27,806 nucleotides of DNA from an uncultured Eubacteriales bacterium. GTDB taxonomy: Bacteria; Bacillota_A; Clostridia; Peptostreptococcales; Anaerovoracaceae. The position numbers were made by a program, and so were the translations under genes. Within the stretch, counting starts at the first letter, position 1. The number at the start of each line of letters is the position of its first letter. The notes beneath the pieces are model-generated. The model had not been told where the DNA came from, ran no database searches, and worked only from the letters and a program-made list of their open reading frames with translations. The stretch covers positions 1-27,806 of the forward strand of contig CADATR010000017.1 in assembly GCA_902790885.1 (NCBI GenBank), written 5' to 3'. Positions 7,391 to 14,709 of the stretch are shown one piece after another.

Positions 7391-7416
7391 CAAAAAATGA
7401 CCGCTTTTACGGTCAT
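7391..7416 (-). terminator. Intrinsic terminator of obgE
   Basis: On the minus strand a 7-bp stem (ATGACCG/CGGTCAT) with a 6-base loop is followed directly by TTTTTT. It lies about 63 bases after the obgE stop codon and closes the rplU-rpmA-obgE unit. Confidence 0.75.
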
Positions 7417-7478
7417 ATTACGTATGCACGTGCTGTTAATGCTGAATAAAGTGCAAAAAATGTCGTATTCGGGTGAAT

Positions 7479-8762
7479 TTAATCTTCAGTAAACTCAAAT
7501 TCGAAGTCTTCTATCCTGACTGTATCGCCTTCTTTGAGCCCGAGCTGTCTCAGAAGATTGATGCCGCCCTGCCTCTCGATGTAGTTGTAGAGGTATCTTA
7601 TCGAACCGCTGTCCGTAAAGTTTGTGGAACGGAATATCTTGAGAAGCTGCTTGCCCTCGAGCACATATATGCCGTCTTCATCCTTATACGCGCTTACCGT
7701 TCTGTAATCGGCCTCATTTTCGTCTGCTTCAAAGTCAAACATAGTCATAGGCTCGTCGTCAGGCTCCACATAGTTTTCGACTCCGAGCAGTGCGGCGTTC
7801 ATGAGCTCATCTATGCCCTGTCTGGCCGCAGCGCTTATCGGATATACCTCGCGGCCTTCTTCAGCCATGAAATCCATGAACTCCTGATACTTCTCCTCGT
7901 CTGTCACAAGATCGATCTTGTTTGCGGCCACGATCTGAGGTTTCTGAGCAAGGCGTGGATCGAACTGCTCCAGCTCAGCATTGATCTTCTTATAGTCTTC
8001 GATAGGATCCCTGCCTTCTGAGCCCGCGACATCTACTACATGGATAAGCACCTTTGTGCGCTCTATGTGCTTGAGGAACTTGAATCCGAGTCCGGCTCCC
8101 TGTGAAGCGCCTTCAATGATGCCGGCGATATCAGCCATGACGAAGCTGGTATCATGCAGATAGACGACTCCGAGGTTCGGATCGATGGTCGTAAAGTGAT
8201 ACCCCGCTATCTTCGGCTTGGAATTCGTGCACACCGACAGAAGAGTGGATTTCCCGACATTAGGGAAACCGAGAAGGCCTACATCAGCGATCAGCTTGAG
8301 CTCGAGTATGACCTCTCTCGTCTTCGCTTCGCCTCCTGCCTCGGCAAAATTAGGAGCCTGTCTGATGCTGCTTTTATAATGCACGTTCCCTCTGCCCCCG
8401 CGTCCGCCTTTAGCCGCGACAACACTGTCTCCGTCGGCTGTGAGATCTTTCATCAGATGACCGGTCTCCTTGTCAATGATCATTGTGCCTACAGGTACCT
8501 TGATATAGAGATCCTGTCCCTTTTTGCCGAAGCGGTTTCTCTTCATACCCGGCTGGCCGTTCTCAGCCTGATATTTTCTTTTATACTTGAGGTCCATGAG
8601 GGTCCTCAGGTTTTTATCGGCAACGAAAATGACACTGCCGCCGTTGCCTCCGTCTCCGCCGTCCGGACCTCCGTCCGGTACATACGGATCTCTGCGGAAA
8701 GTTACTGCGCCATTGCCGCCCTTGCCCGATATTATCGTTATTTCTGCTCTGTCAACAAACAT
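7479..8762 (-). CDS. obgE: Obg family GTPase (ribosome assembly / stress)
   Basis: This 427-residue protein has the three Obg domains. The glycine-rich OBG fold covers about 1-158 (GGNGAVTFRR, DGGPDGGDGGNGGSV). The G domain follows, with G1 GFPNVGKST at 165-173, switch TTIDPNLGVV, G3 DIAGIIEGA and G4 NKID. The OCT domain at about 350-427 ends in an acidic tail (EDFEFEFTED), as in other Firmicutes Obg proteins. It binds the large subunit and is essential in many bacteria. It is third in the classical rplU-rpmA-obg cluster, separated from rpmA by a hairpin. The ribosome site before the ATG at 8762 is weak. Confidence 0.97.
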   Translation of the reverse strand: MFVDRAEITIISGKGGNGAVTFRRDPYVPDGGPDGGDGGNGGSVIFVADKNLRTLMDLKYKRKYQAENGQPGMKRNRFGKKGQDLYIKVPVGTMIIDKETGHLMKDLTADGDSVVAAKGGRGGRGNVHYKSSIRQAPNFAEAGGEAKTREVILELKLIADVGLLGFPNVGKSTLLSVCTNSKPKIAGYHFTTIDPNLGVVYLHDTSFVMADIAGIIEGASQGAGLGFKFLKHIERTKVLIHVVDVAGSEGRDPIEDYKKINAELEQFDPRLAQKPQIVAANKIDLVTDEEKYQEFMDFMAEEGREVYPISAAARQGIDELMNAALLGVENYVEPDDEPMTMFDFEADENEADYRTVSAYKDEDGIYVLEGKQLLKIFRSTNFTDSGSIRYLYNYIERQGGINLLRQLGLKEGDTVRIEDFEFEFTED

Positions 8763-8771
8763 TTCTCTGGA

Positions 8772-8808
8772 TAAATAAAAGTGGCTCCCACATCACGTGC
8801 AGGAGCCA
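8772..8808 (-). terminator. Hairpin with T-run between rpmA and obgE (partial terminator)
   Basis: Minus strand: 7-bp stem TGGCTCC/GGAGCCA (8782-8808) with a 13-base loop, then CTTTTATTTA. It lies between the rpmA stop and the obgE start with no promoter visible after it. It probably lowers readthrough so that far more L27 than ObgE is made. Confidence 0.55.
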
Positions 8809-8815
8809 TAAGCAT

Positions 8816-9076
8816 TTATGCTTCTTTGCTGTAAACGCTGATCTGCTTTCTCTTCTTGTCGTATCTCTCGAACTTTACTGTTCCGTCGATCTTAGCAAAC
8901 AGAGTGTCATCTCCGCCCTTGCCAACATTGTTGCCAGGGTGGAACTTTGTTCCTCTCTGTCTCATGAGGATGCTTCCTGCGCTTACAAATTCACCGGCAC
9001 CTACCTTGAGTCCAAGTCTTTTCGCCTCGGAGTCTCTGCCGTTCTTGGAACTTCCTACTCCTTTTTTACTTGACAT
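8816..9076 (-). CDS. rpmA: Ribosomal protein L27
   Basis: The 86 residues are clear L27 ([23 protein letters not shown], then [23 protein letters not shown]). L27 reaches the peptidyl transferase centre of the 50S subunit. In most Firmicutes L27 is made with a short N-terminal extension that the Prp protease removes, and the prp gene lies between rplU and rpmA. Here the protein begins directly at MSSKKGVG behind GAGGAGG, and there is no prp gene between the two. The start therefore seems correct and the extension truly absent. Confidence 0.95.
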   Translation of the reverse strand: MSSKKGVGSSKNGRDSEAKRLGLKVGAGEFVSAGSILMRQRGTKFHPGNNVGKGGDDTLFAKIDGTVKFERYDKKRKQISVYSKEA

Positions 9077-9122
9077 CTTGCTTCCTCCTCTAAATTACTT
9101 AGCCTCGATAGCAGCGATGATG

Positions 9123-9596
9123 TCAGCCTTTGTAGCCTTCCTTTGTAGCCTTTGCGTCTACCTCGACTCCCATCTCTTTTGCAACTGCCAGAAGCTCATC
9201 TTTCTTCATCGAAGCGCTGACCTTTACAGCCTTGGCTTCTTCCTTTGCAGGCTCTTCAGCCTTAGCGGCCTTCTCTGCCTTCTTGGCGGAAGCACCGATT
9301 CCGGTTACCTTTACCAGTGTGTATGGCTGTCTGTGACCGTTTTTGCGTCTATAATCCTTCTTAGCCTTGTACTTGTAGATGATGACCTTATCAGCCTTAC
9401 CCTGCTCGAGGACCTCAGCCTCTACGCAGCAGTTCTCTACGAATGGTGTGCCGACAACAAGCTTGTCTCCGCCTACAGCTACGACTTCGTCAAATACGAC
9501 TGTATCGCCTACGTTAGCTTCGAGCTTCTCTACTCTGAACTCGTCGCCCTGCTGCACTCTGTACTGCTTGCCGCCTGTCTGAATGATAGCATACAT
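9123..9596 (-). CDS. rplU: Ribosomal protein L21 with C-terminal extension, end altered by a 13-bp duplication
   Basis: Residues 1-103 are a complete L21 ([18 protein letters not shown], then [18 protein letters not shown]). An Ala/Lys/Glu linker and a small extra domain follow ([20 protein letters not shown]), which resembles SAP/Rho-N-like helical extensions. The present frame ends ATKEGYKG with TGA at 9123-9125. An exact 13-bp tandem repeat (9127-9139, 9140-9152) causes this end. Removing one copy gives [13 protein letters not shown] and a TAA at 9095-9097, 20 bases before the rpmA ATG, for a protein of 162 residues. The L21 core is untouched, so the protein should still work in the ribosome. 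The promoter and a structured leader lie upstream. Confidence 0.93.
   Translation of the reverse strand: MYAIIQTGGKQYRVQQGDEFRVEKLEANVGDTVVFDEVVAVGGDKLVVGTPFVENCCVEAEVLEQGKADKVIIYKYKAKKDYRRKNGHRQPYTLVKVTGIGASAKKAEKAAKAEEPAKEEAKAVKVSASMKKDELLAVAKEMGVEVDAKATKEGYKG
9127..9152. repeat. Perfect 13-bp tandem duplication in the 3' end of rplU
   Basis: CCTTTGTAGCCTT occurs twice in a row on the plus strand (9127-9139 and 9140-9152). Since 13 is not a multiple of 3, it shifts the rplU frame and brings in an early stop. It may be a replication slippage event or an assembly artefact. Confidence 0.9.
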
Positions 9597-9675
9597 AATT
9601 AAAAATTCCTCCTTAAACCAGACTCGCCGGAGTTTGGGTGCTACGCTTAAAAAACCCGCTCCGCGCGGTTAACCG
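9597..9675 (-). promoter_or_regulatory. Structured 5' leader of rplU, possible L21 leader/attenuator
   Basis: The leader of about 80 bases begins with a GCGGTTAACCGC palindrome. The second half of that palindrome can instead pair with the following GCGGGTT, giving a stem followed by TTTTTT at about 9651-9656. The two pairings exclude each other, as in an attenuator. A further stem-loop (ACTCCGGCGAGT) lies just before the AAGGAGG. L21 leader motifs are known in Firmicutes and are thought to let L21 control its own operon; I judged this by eye only. Confidence 0.5.
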
Positions 9676-9681
9676 CAGAAA

Positions 9682-9710
9682 ATGATACTACATTGCGATT
9701 GCAAGGTCAA
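9682..9710 (-). promoter_or_regulatory. Promoter of the rplU-rpmA-obgE operon
   Basis: Minus strand: -35 TTGACC (9705-9710), 17-bp spacer, -10 TATCAT (9682-9687). Transcription would begin near 9675. Confidence 0.7.
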
Positions 9711-9729
9711 GAAGGAATTTGATTTTTTT

Positions 9730-10272
9730 CTATTCGGCATGCACGATAATATAGTCGTGCCCGACAGCTTCGATAAATCTGCCGAAAATGTCCTCTGATC
9801 TGATCCTGAGGCTCGAGGTATTGATGCACGGATGGCATCCGACATACTCCGAATTCAGCACATCGTCATCGACAAGAAGCTGTACTCTGCGCTCCGCATC
9901 GTTCATAAGGCCCATTACGCTGGCTGATCCCGGCTCGCAGCCTATCATATCTTCCATATACTCGGATTCGGCAAAATGGAGCCTTGAGCTCCCGGCCTGC
10001 TTTGAGATATCGCTGCTGCGGAAAACCTTATGCTCAGGTATCATGAGCAGATAAAACTTAGTGCGCTGACGGTTTGCGAGAAACAGATTCTTGCATATCT
10101 TTGCCCCGAGGGAATCCTCTATCTCGCGGCAGAGTTCAGCTTCGGATCCGAAAGCCGGCGCATGATCGAGTCTGCTGTAGCTGATGCCAAGCTCATCCAG
10201 GAGATCATATACCCTGACCTCCTTTTCAAGTCTGCCGGAAGTATCAGCAGGCCTTCCGTTAAAGAGTTCCAT
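9730..10272 (-). CDS. PrdX/YbaK family aminoacyl-tRNA deacylase
   Basis: The 180 residues match the YbaK/ProX editing-domain family of the PrdX subgroup: VYDLLDELGISYSRLDHAPA near the start, the AKICKNLFLANRQRTKFYLLMIPEHK strand pair with the conserved lysine, and the C-terminal VGCHPCINTSSLRI loop. These free-standing enzymes hydrolyse mischarged Ala-tRNA-Pro or similar species. The ATG at 10272 directly abuts the recA stop (10273-10275), so it is very probably translated from the recA transcript and would rise with SOS induction. No terminator is seen after it; the rplU promoter lies immediately downstream. Confidence 0.88.
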   Translation of the reverse strand: MELFNGRPADTSGRLEKEVRVYDLLDELGISYSRLDHAPAFGSEAELCREIEDSLGAKICKNLFLANRQRTKFYLLMIPEHKVFRSSDISKQAGSSRLHFAESEYMEDMIGCEPGSASVMGLMNDAERRVQLLVDDDVLNSEYVGCHPCINTSSLRIRSEDIFGRFIEAVGHDYIIVHAE

Positions 10273-11337
10273 TTATTCGATCACCACTCCGTCTTCATCC
10301 ACTTTAAGTCCGTCATCATCCTTGCCCATGAGATGCTGCATGAGTTTGCCGCGTATCTCTTCAAGGACGTCCGGATTGGCTTCAAGATACGCCTTAACGT
10401 TTTCTCTGCCCTGTCCGATCCTTTCATTATTATAACTGTACCAGGATCCGGATTTATCTATTATGCCGACATCCGATGCGAGATCGAGTATATCACCTGA
10501 CAGGGAGATGCCCGTGCCGTACATGATGTCGAATTCGGCTTTTCTGAACGGAGGCGCCACCTTGTTCTTTACTATCTTGACTCTTGTGCGGTTTCCGAGA
10601 ACGTCTTCACCCTTCTTTATGGTGTCGATCTTTCTTACATCGAGTCTCATCGACGCGTAGAACTTGAGCGCGCGACCGCCCGTTGTCGTCTCAGGGTTTC
10701 CGAACATGACGCCGATCTTCTCTCTCAGCTGGTTGATGAAGATGACGCAGGTGCTGGTTCTGTTGATGGCGCCTGCGATCTTGCGGAGAGCCTGCGACAT
10801 GAGCCTGGCCTGAAGGCCTACATGGGAATCTCCCATCTCGCCCTGTATCTCTGCCTTAGGAACAAGAGCCGCAACGGAGTCGATAACGATGATATCAACA
10901 GCGCCGCTCCTTGTGAGCATCTCGCATATCTCGAGAGCCTGCTCTCCGGTATCAGGCTGTGATACCAGAAGCTCATCAACATTTACGCCGAGGTTTCTTG
11001 CGTATACAGGATCGAGAGCGTGCTCCGCATCGATGAATGCCGCCTGCCCGCCGTTGCGCTGTGCTTCGGCTATGGCGTGGAGTGTCAGAGTAGTTTTACC
11101 TGATGATTCAGGTCCGTATATCTCGATGATCCTTCCTCTCGGATATCCTCCGACTCCGGTAGCGAAGTCGAGGCTTACCGAACCGGTTGAAATTACATCT
11201 ATATTGCTTACAGGGCCGGACTCGCCGAGTCTCATTATCGCGCCCTTGCCGTATTGTTTCTGTATCTGATCGAGCGCCTGCTGTAAGGCTTTTTCCTTTG
11301 CTGCGCTGTCTGCGCCGCCTGCATTCTGTACTGCCAT
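10273..11337 (-). CDS. recA: RecA recombinase
   Basis: RecA catalyses strand exchange and stimulates LexA self-cleavage. I chose the ATG at 11337 (MAVQNAGG, 354 residues) because GGAGG lies 4 bases before it; the longer frame to 11364 runs into the promoter leader. Visible are Walker A GPESSGKT (75-82), the [12 protein letters not shown] strand (Walker B), the L1/L2 loops ([47 protein letters not shown]) and an acidic C-terminal tail. A consensus promoter and a LexA box stand directly upstream, so SOS control is likely. The next gene, a PrdX-type deacylase, abuts it. Confidence 0.98.
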   Translation of the reverse strand: MAVQNAGGADSAAKEKALQQALDQIQKQYGKGAIMRLGESGPVSNIDVISTGSVSLDFATGVGGYPRGRIIEIYGPESSGKTTLTLHAIAEAQRNGGQAAFIDAEHALDPVYARNLGVNVDELLVSQPDTGEQALEICEMLTRSGAVDIIVIDSVAALVPKAEIQGEMGDSHVGLQARLMSQALRKIAGAINRTSTCVIFINQLREKIGVMFGNPETTTGGRALKFYASMRLDVRKIDTIKKGEDVLGNRTRVKIVKNKVAPPFRKAEFDIMYGTGISLSGDILDLASDVGIIDKSGSWYSYNNERIGQGRENVKAYLEANPDVLEEIRGKLMQHLMGKDDDGLKVDEDGVVIE

Positions 11338-11357
11338 ATTGCCTCCGTTTAAATAGT

Positions 11358-11371
11358 AGAACACTTGTTCG
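11358..11371 (-). promoter_or_regulatory. LexA (SOS) box of recA
   Basis: Minus strand CGAACAAGTGTTCT fits the Gram-positive LexA consensus CGAAC-N4-GTTCG-like (GAAC-N4-GTTC core perfect). It sits just downstream of the -10, over the transcription start, where LexA would block the promoter. Confidence 0.85.
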
Positions 11372-11376
11372 TGTAG

Positions 11377-11405
11377 ATAATACCGCTATAACATTCTGAT
11401 GTCAA
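11377..11405 (-). promoter_or_regulatory. Promoter of recA
   Basis: Minus strand: -35 TTGACA (11400-11405, consensus), 17-bp spacer, -10 TATTAT (11377-11382). It is followed at once by the LexA box. Confidence 0.85.
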
Positions 11406-11412
11406 TATTATA

Positions 11413-11453
11413 TTTCGGGCATCTTCGTTTTGTCGAACGGATAAAGCCCGAAA
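11413..11453. repeat. Nested inverted repeat just upstream of the recA promoter
   Basis: Outer arms TTTCGGGC (11413-11420) and GCCCGAAA (11446-11453) are exact inverted copies. An inner stem TTCG/CGAA (11424-11427, 11434-11437) lies between them. It ends 7 bases upstream of the recA -35. No T-run follows on the minus strand. It may be a protein site, or a stem that protects the end of the cinA transcript. Confidence 0.45.
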
Positions 11454-11466
11454 CCCGACATTTAAA

Positions 11467-11508
11467 GACCTTTTTTCGGTCCCCGGCACTTTTTTGCCGT
11501 ACCGGACC
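11467..11508 (-). terminator. Tandem A-loop hairpins after cinA (possible terminator)
   Basis: Directly after the cinA stop the minus strand has two hairpins with A-rich loops: CGGC/GCCG nested in GGTCC/GGACC, then GACC/GGTC with a GAAAAAA loop followed by TTTAAAT. They share bases, so only one can form at a time. The trailing T-run is only three bases, so efficient termination is uncertain. Confidence 0.35.
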
Positions 11509-11512
11509 CTGC

Positions 11513-12742
11513 CTATCTGATGAGCATGTATGCTGTCCTCAGCATCCTCAGGAGGATGTAGTTCCGGTTCCACTTGCGCTCATTCCTTGATGTCCTGACC
11601 GGATAGTAACCCGAGTATTCTCCCATGGCATATCCGATATACGCTTCTCCGGCTTCGTGACCCGGATCGGCTTCGGGGCCGGCATAGCCCGTCACTGAGA
11701 CGGCTACGTCCGCTTCCGCGCGTTCCAGAGCGCCTCTGGCCATGGCTTCAGCCGTCTGCGGGCTCACCACGCCGAATGCTTCTATCGTCTCAGCCGGCAC
11801 TCCGAGCTCTTTTATCTTGCTTTCCGCAGAATATGTTATATAAGCGGAAGACAGCACCTCAGAAGCTCCTGCAACATCAGTTATCGCTGAGGCGAAAAGT
11901 CCTCCGGTACAGGATTCCGCTGAAGTGATCCTCAGGCCCTTTTCCTTCAGGATGCGCACGACTACTTCTTTAAGCTCTTCGTCGTCATAGCTGTATATAT
12001 ATTCTCCGGCAAGCTCATCGATGCGGCTTATCATCTCATTGACAGCTGCCTCGGCTTCTTCTGTTGTATCGCGCTGCGAGGCTACCCTCAGGGTGCACTC
12101 CCCCTCCTTCGCGTAGGTAGCGACAGTAGGATCCGTCTGCCCGTCTATGACAGGCATGAGAAGTGTTTCAAGATCAGATTCTCCGATGCCTATGGTGCGT
12201 ATGACGCGGTAGAACATCTTCTTGTCCATAAACTGCCCGAGATAATCTCTGACTCCGTTGTCCCAGAGCCACTTCATCTCGCGCGGAGGCCCCGGAAGGC
12301 ATATGGCTGTCTTTCCGTCTACACTCAGAGCAAATCCAGGCGCGGTGCCGGACGCGTTGTAGAACGGCGTGCAGCCTTCAGGGAGATAAGCCTGTTTTAC
12401 GTTATTTTCAGTCATCTTTCTCCCGCGCTTCTCAAAAAACCCGGCGAGCTGTTCCATGACGTTCTCATCAAGGAAGAGCTCTCTGCCCATGAGTTCGGCG
12501 ACCATTTCCTTTGTGAGGTCATCCTGTGTAGGTCCGAGTCCGCCGGTAAGTATTACGAGATCTGTGTCGATAAAGGCCTCTGACAGTTTCTCCTTGAGTC
12601 TTTCCGGATTATCGCCTACCACAAAATGATACATGACGTCAAAGCCCATGTGATTGAGCTTATCTGACAGAAAAGTCGCGTTTGTATTTACTGTCTGCCC
12701 GAAAAGAAGTTCGGTACCTACAGCAAGTATGGAAGTTTTCAA
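11513..12742 (-). CDS. cinA: CinA: competence/damage-inducible protein with PncC nicotinamide-nucleotide amidase domain
   Basis: The 409 residues hold the MoeA/MogA-like N-terminal domain (GTELLFGQTVNTNA, TGGLGPTQDDLT, LPGPPREM), a linker domain (about 180-255), and a C-terminal PncC domain with SAESCTGG at 274-281 followed by SVTGYAGP. The PncC part deamidates NMN back to nicotinic acid mononucleotide; the N-terminal part is linked to ADP-ribose pyrophosphatase activity in some homologues. The start is a TTG at 12742, 5 bases after GGAGG. Gene order pgsA-cinA-recA is conserved in Firmicutes, but here recA has its own promoter. Confidence 0.95.
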   Translation of the reverse strand: MKTSILAVGTELLFGQTVNTNATFLSDKLNHMGFDVMYHFVVGDNPERLKEKLSEAFIDTDLVILTGGLGPTQDDLTKEMVAELMGRELFLDENVMEQLAGFFEKRGRKMTENNVKQAYLPEGCTPFYNASGTAPGFALSVDGKTAICLPGPPREMKWLWDNGVRDYLGQFMDKKMFYRVIRTIGIGESDLETLLMPVIDGQTDPTVATYAKEGECTLRVASQRDTTEEAEAAVNEMISRIDELAGEYIYSYDDEELKEVVVRILKEKGLRITSAESCTGGLFASAITDVAGASEVLSSAYITYSAESKIKELGVPAETIEAFGVVSPQTAEAMARGALERAEADVAVSVTGYAGPEADPGHEAGEAYIGYAMGEYSGYYPVRTSRNERKWNRNYILLRMLRTAYMLIR

Positions 12743-12755
12743 GCCGGCCTCCCTT

Positions 12756-13289
12756 CTACATGCTGAAAACGCTGCGGTTCTTCAGAACGTATTCACATCC
12801 TGAATACACAGTCATTACCAGTGAAGCCCAGAAGATCACATTGCCGGCCATCATGACCGTATCCCTGCCGTCGGTAAGGCAGAGGGAGAAAAGGAAAATG
12901 ATGACAGCTACCATCTGAAGGACAGTCTTTATCTTTCCTGACATTCCTGCAGCCAGTACTGTTCCTTCCGATGCCGCTACAGTACGCATGCCGGCGACTA
13001 TGAATTCACGGGCAAGTATAAGTATGAGCATCCAGGCCCTGATAATATCCGACTCGATGAAGAGGCAGAGCGCTGAGTATACCAGTATCTTGTCTGCCAG
13101 CGGGTCCATTATTTTGCCGAAATTCGTGACCAGATTCTGCGAGCGCGCTATCTTGCCGTCAAAATAGTCGGTTATGGACGCCCCGATAAAGATCACAAGA
13201 GCTGCCGGGAAGTACCCCAGCAGGTAAGCGGCTATGAAAAAAGGTACAGCTATCATTCTGGCGATCGTCAGTTTGTTGGGAAGATTCAT
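12756..13289 (-). CDS. pgsA: CDP-diacylglycerol--glycerol-3-phosphate 3-phosphatidyltransferase
   Basis: This 177-residue membrane enzyme makes phosphatidylglycerol phosphate, the committed step to anionic phospholipids. The CDP-alcohol phosphotransferase signature is perfect: D41-x2-D44-G45-x2-A48-R49-x8-G58-x3-D62-x3-D66. Hydrophobic segments surround it (about 8-37, 68-95, 120-140, 145-165). The ATG overlaps the rimO stop by 4 bases (ATGA), and cinA starts 13 bases after it. Confidence 0.95.
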   Translation of the reverse strand: MNLPNKLTIARMIAVPFFIAAYLLGYFPAALVIFIGASITDYFDGKIARSQNLVTNFGKIMDPLADKILVYSALCLFIESDIIRAWMLILILAREFIVAGMRTVAASEGTVLAAGMSGKIKTVLQMVAVIIFLFSLCLTDGRDTVMMAGNVIFWASLVMTVYSGCEYVLKNRSVFSM

Positions 13290-14707
13290 TTTTCTGCTTC
13301 TACTCCTTCCAGATCATATTCATAAGTATCGGTTATAAGCACTTTTACGACTTCGCCCGGCGCATACTCCCAGTTCTTTGATGTAAAGTATACGCTGCAG
13401 TCTATTTCAGGCGCGTCATACCTTGTGCGGCCTTCGTAGAGAGTGAGCACCCTGCTGAGTGTTTCTTCATCAGCTGTGTTCCAGTCTTTTACGATATCCT
13501 CACAGTCAACCTCGACGCATCTGTCTATCATGACTTCAACGGTCTTGCCGATCTTGCGCTCGTTCAGCTTTTCGCTGACCGCCTGCTGGTGCTGCATCAC
13601 AAGATCGCGTCTGGCCCTTCGTTCTTCTTCAGGCACCTTGTCAGGCATGTCGAACGACGGAGTCCCCTCCTCATCCGAGAAAGCGAATGCTCCGAGTCTG
13701 TCGATATCATAGGTATCGATAAAATCGATCAGCTCATCGATATCTTCCTGAGTTTCGCCCGGGAAACCGACAAGAAGCGTTGTTCTTATATGGACATCAG
13801 GTATCCTGTCTCTGAGTTTTCCGATGACTTCCTTTATGGAATCGCCGCTCGAGCGCCTTCTCATCATCTTGAGGACCCTGTCGGAGACATGCTGAATAGG
13901 CATGTCGATGTAATTGCAGATCTTCGGCTCGTTTGCGATGGTCTCGATCAGTTCGTCGGTAATACCATTATCGTAAACATACATCAGCCTGATCCATTCT
14001 ATGCCCTCGACTTTGCAAAGTCTGTGCAGAAGCTCGGAAAGACGCGGTTCTCCGTAAAGATCGCGGCCGTACTGTGATGTATCCTGGGCAATGAGAACAA
14101 GCTCCTTTATCCCTGCTGCGGCCATATCCTGCGCCTCTCTGACGCAGTCCCCGATGCTTTTGGACCTGTATTTTCCCCTTATCATAGGGATGGCACAGAA
14201 GCTGCAGGCATTGTAGCAGCCTTCGGCGATCTTCAGATATCCGTAATGCTCTATGTCCTCCTCGTCAAAGACATGGTCATACACCTCGAACCTGCGCCTG
14301 CGGTATGGGAGCATGTCGAGCGCGCAGCCCACCATGTCCGACGACTCATTTTCTTTGTCTTTTTCATCGCCGGAAAGGATGATATCAGGTATCCTGTCGT
14401 AGTCGTTGACGCCGAAGAACATGTCTACCTCCGGTATCTCCTTTGAGAGCTCCTCATGGTAGCGCTCAGAAAGGCAGCCTGTGACTATGATCTTCTGGTT
14501 GTTCTGGCGGTACTCTGTAAGGTCGAAGATCCTCTCGATCGACTCTTTCTTCGCGTCCTCAATAAAGCCGCAGGTGTTGAGTATCACAACATCTGCCTCG
14601 CGCGTATCATATACTATGCTGCAGCCCTTATCGACAAGAGCCGCAGCAAGCACAGAGGAGTCATATTCATTTTTCGCACATCCGTATGTGTCTATAAATA
14701 CTTTCAT
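13286..14707 (-). CDS. rimO: Ribosomal protein S12 methylthiotransferase RimO
   Basis: RimO is a radical-SAM enzyme that adds a methylthio group to an aspartate of ribosomal protein S12. The 473 residues show the N-terminal cluster ligands C10, C46 and C78, the radical-SAM motif C164-x3-C168-x2-C171, and a C-terminal TRAM domain (about 400-470). The signature NTCGFIEDAKKESI favours RimO over MiaB. It follows ftsK by 2 bases and overlaps pgsA by 4, so all belong to one operon. Confidence 0.94.
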   Translation of the reverse strand: MKVFIDTYGCAKNEYDSSVLAAALVDKGCSIVYDTREADVVILNTCGFIEDAKKESIERIFDLTEYRQNNQKIIVTGCLSERYHEELSKEIPEVDMFFGVNDYDRIPDIILSGDEKDKENESSDMVGCALDMLPYRRRRFEVYDHVFDEEDIEHYGYLKIAEGCYNACSFCAIPMIRGKYRSKSIGDCVREAQDMAAAGIKELVLIAQDTSQYGRDLYGEPRLSELLHRLCKVEGIEWIRLMYVYDNGITDELIETIANEPKICNYIDMPIQHVSDRVLKMMRRRSSGDSIKEVIGKLRDRIPDVHIRTTLLVGFPGETQEDIDELIDFIDTYDIDRLGAFAFSDEEGTPSFDMPDKVPEEERRARRDLVMQHQQAVSEKLNERKIGKTVEVMIDRCVEVDCEDIVKDWNTADEETLSRVLTLYEGRTRYDAPEIDCSVYFTSKNWEYAPGEVVKVLITDTYEYDLEGVEAEK

Positions 14708-14709
14708 TT

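Noticed and set aside
8154..8774. Plus-strand ORF of 206 codons inside obgE
   Set aside because: Antisense shadow of a strongly conserved GTPase gene.
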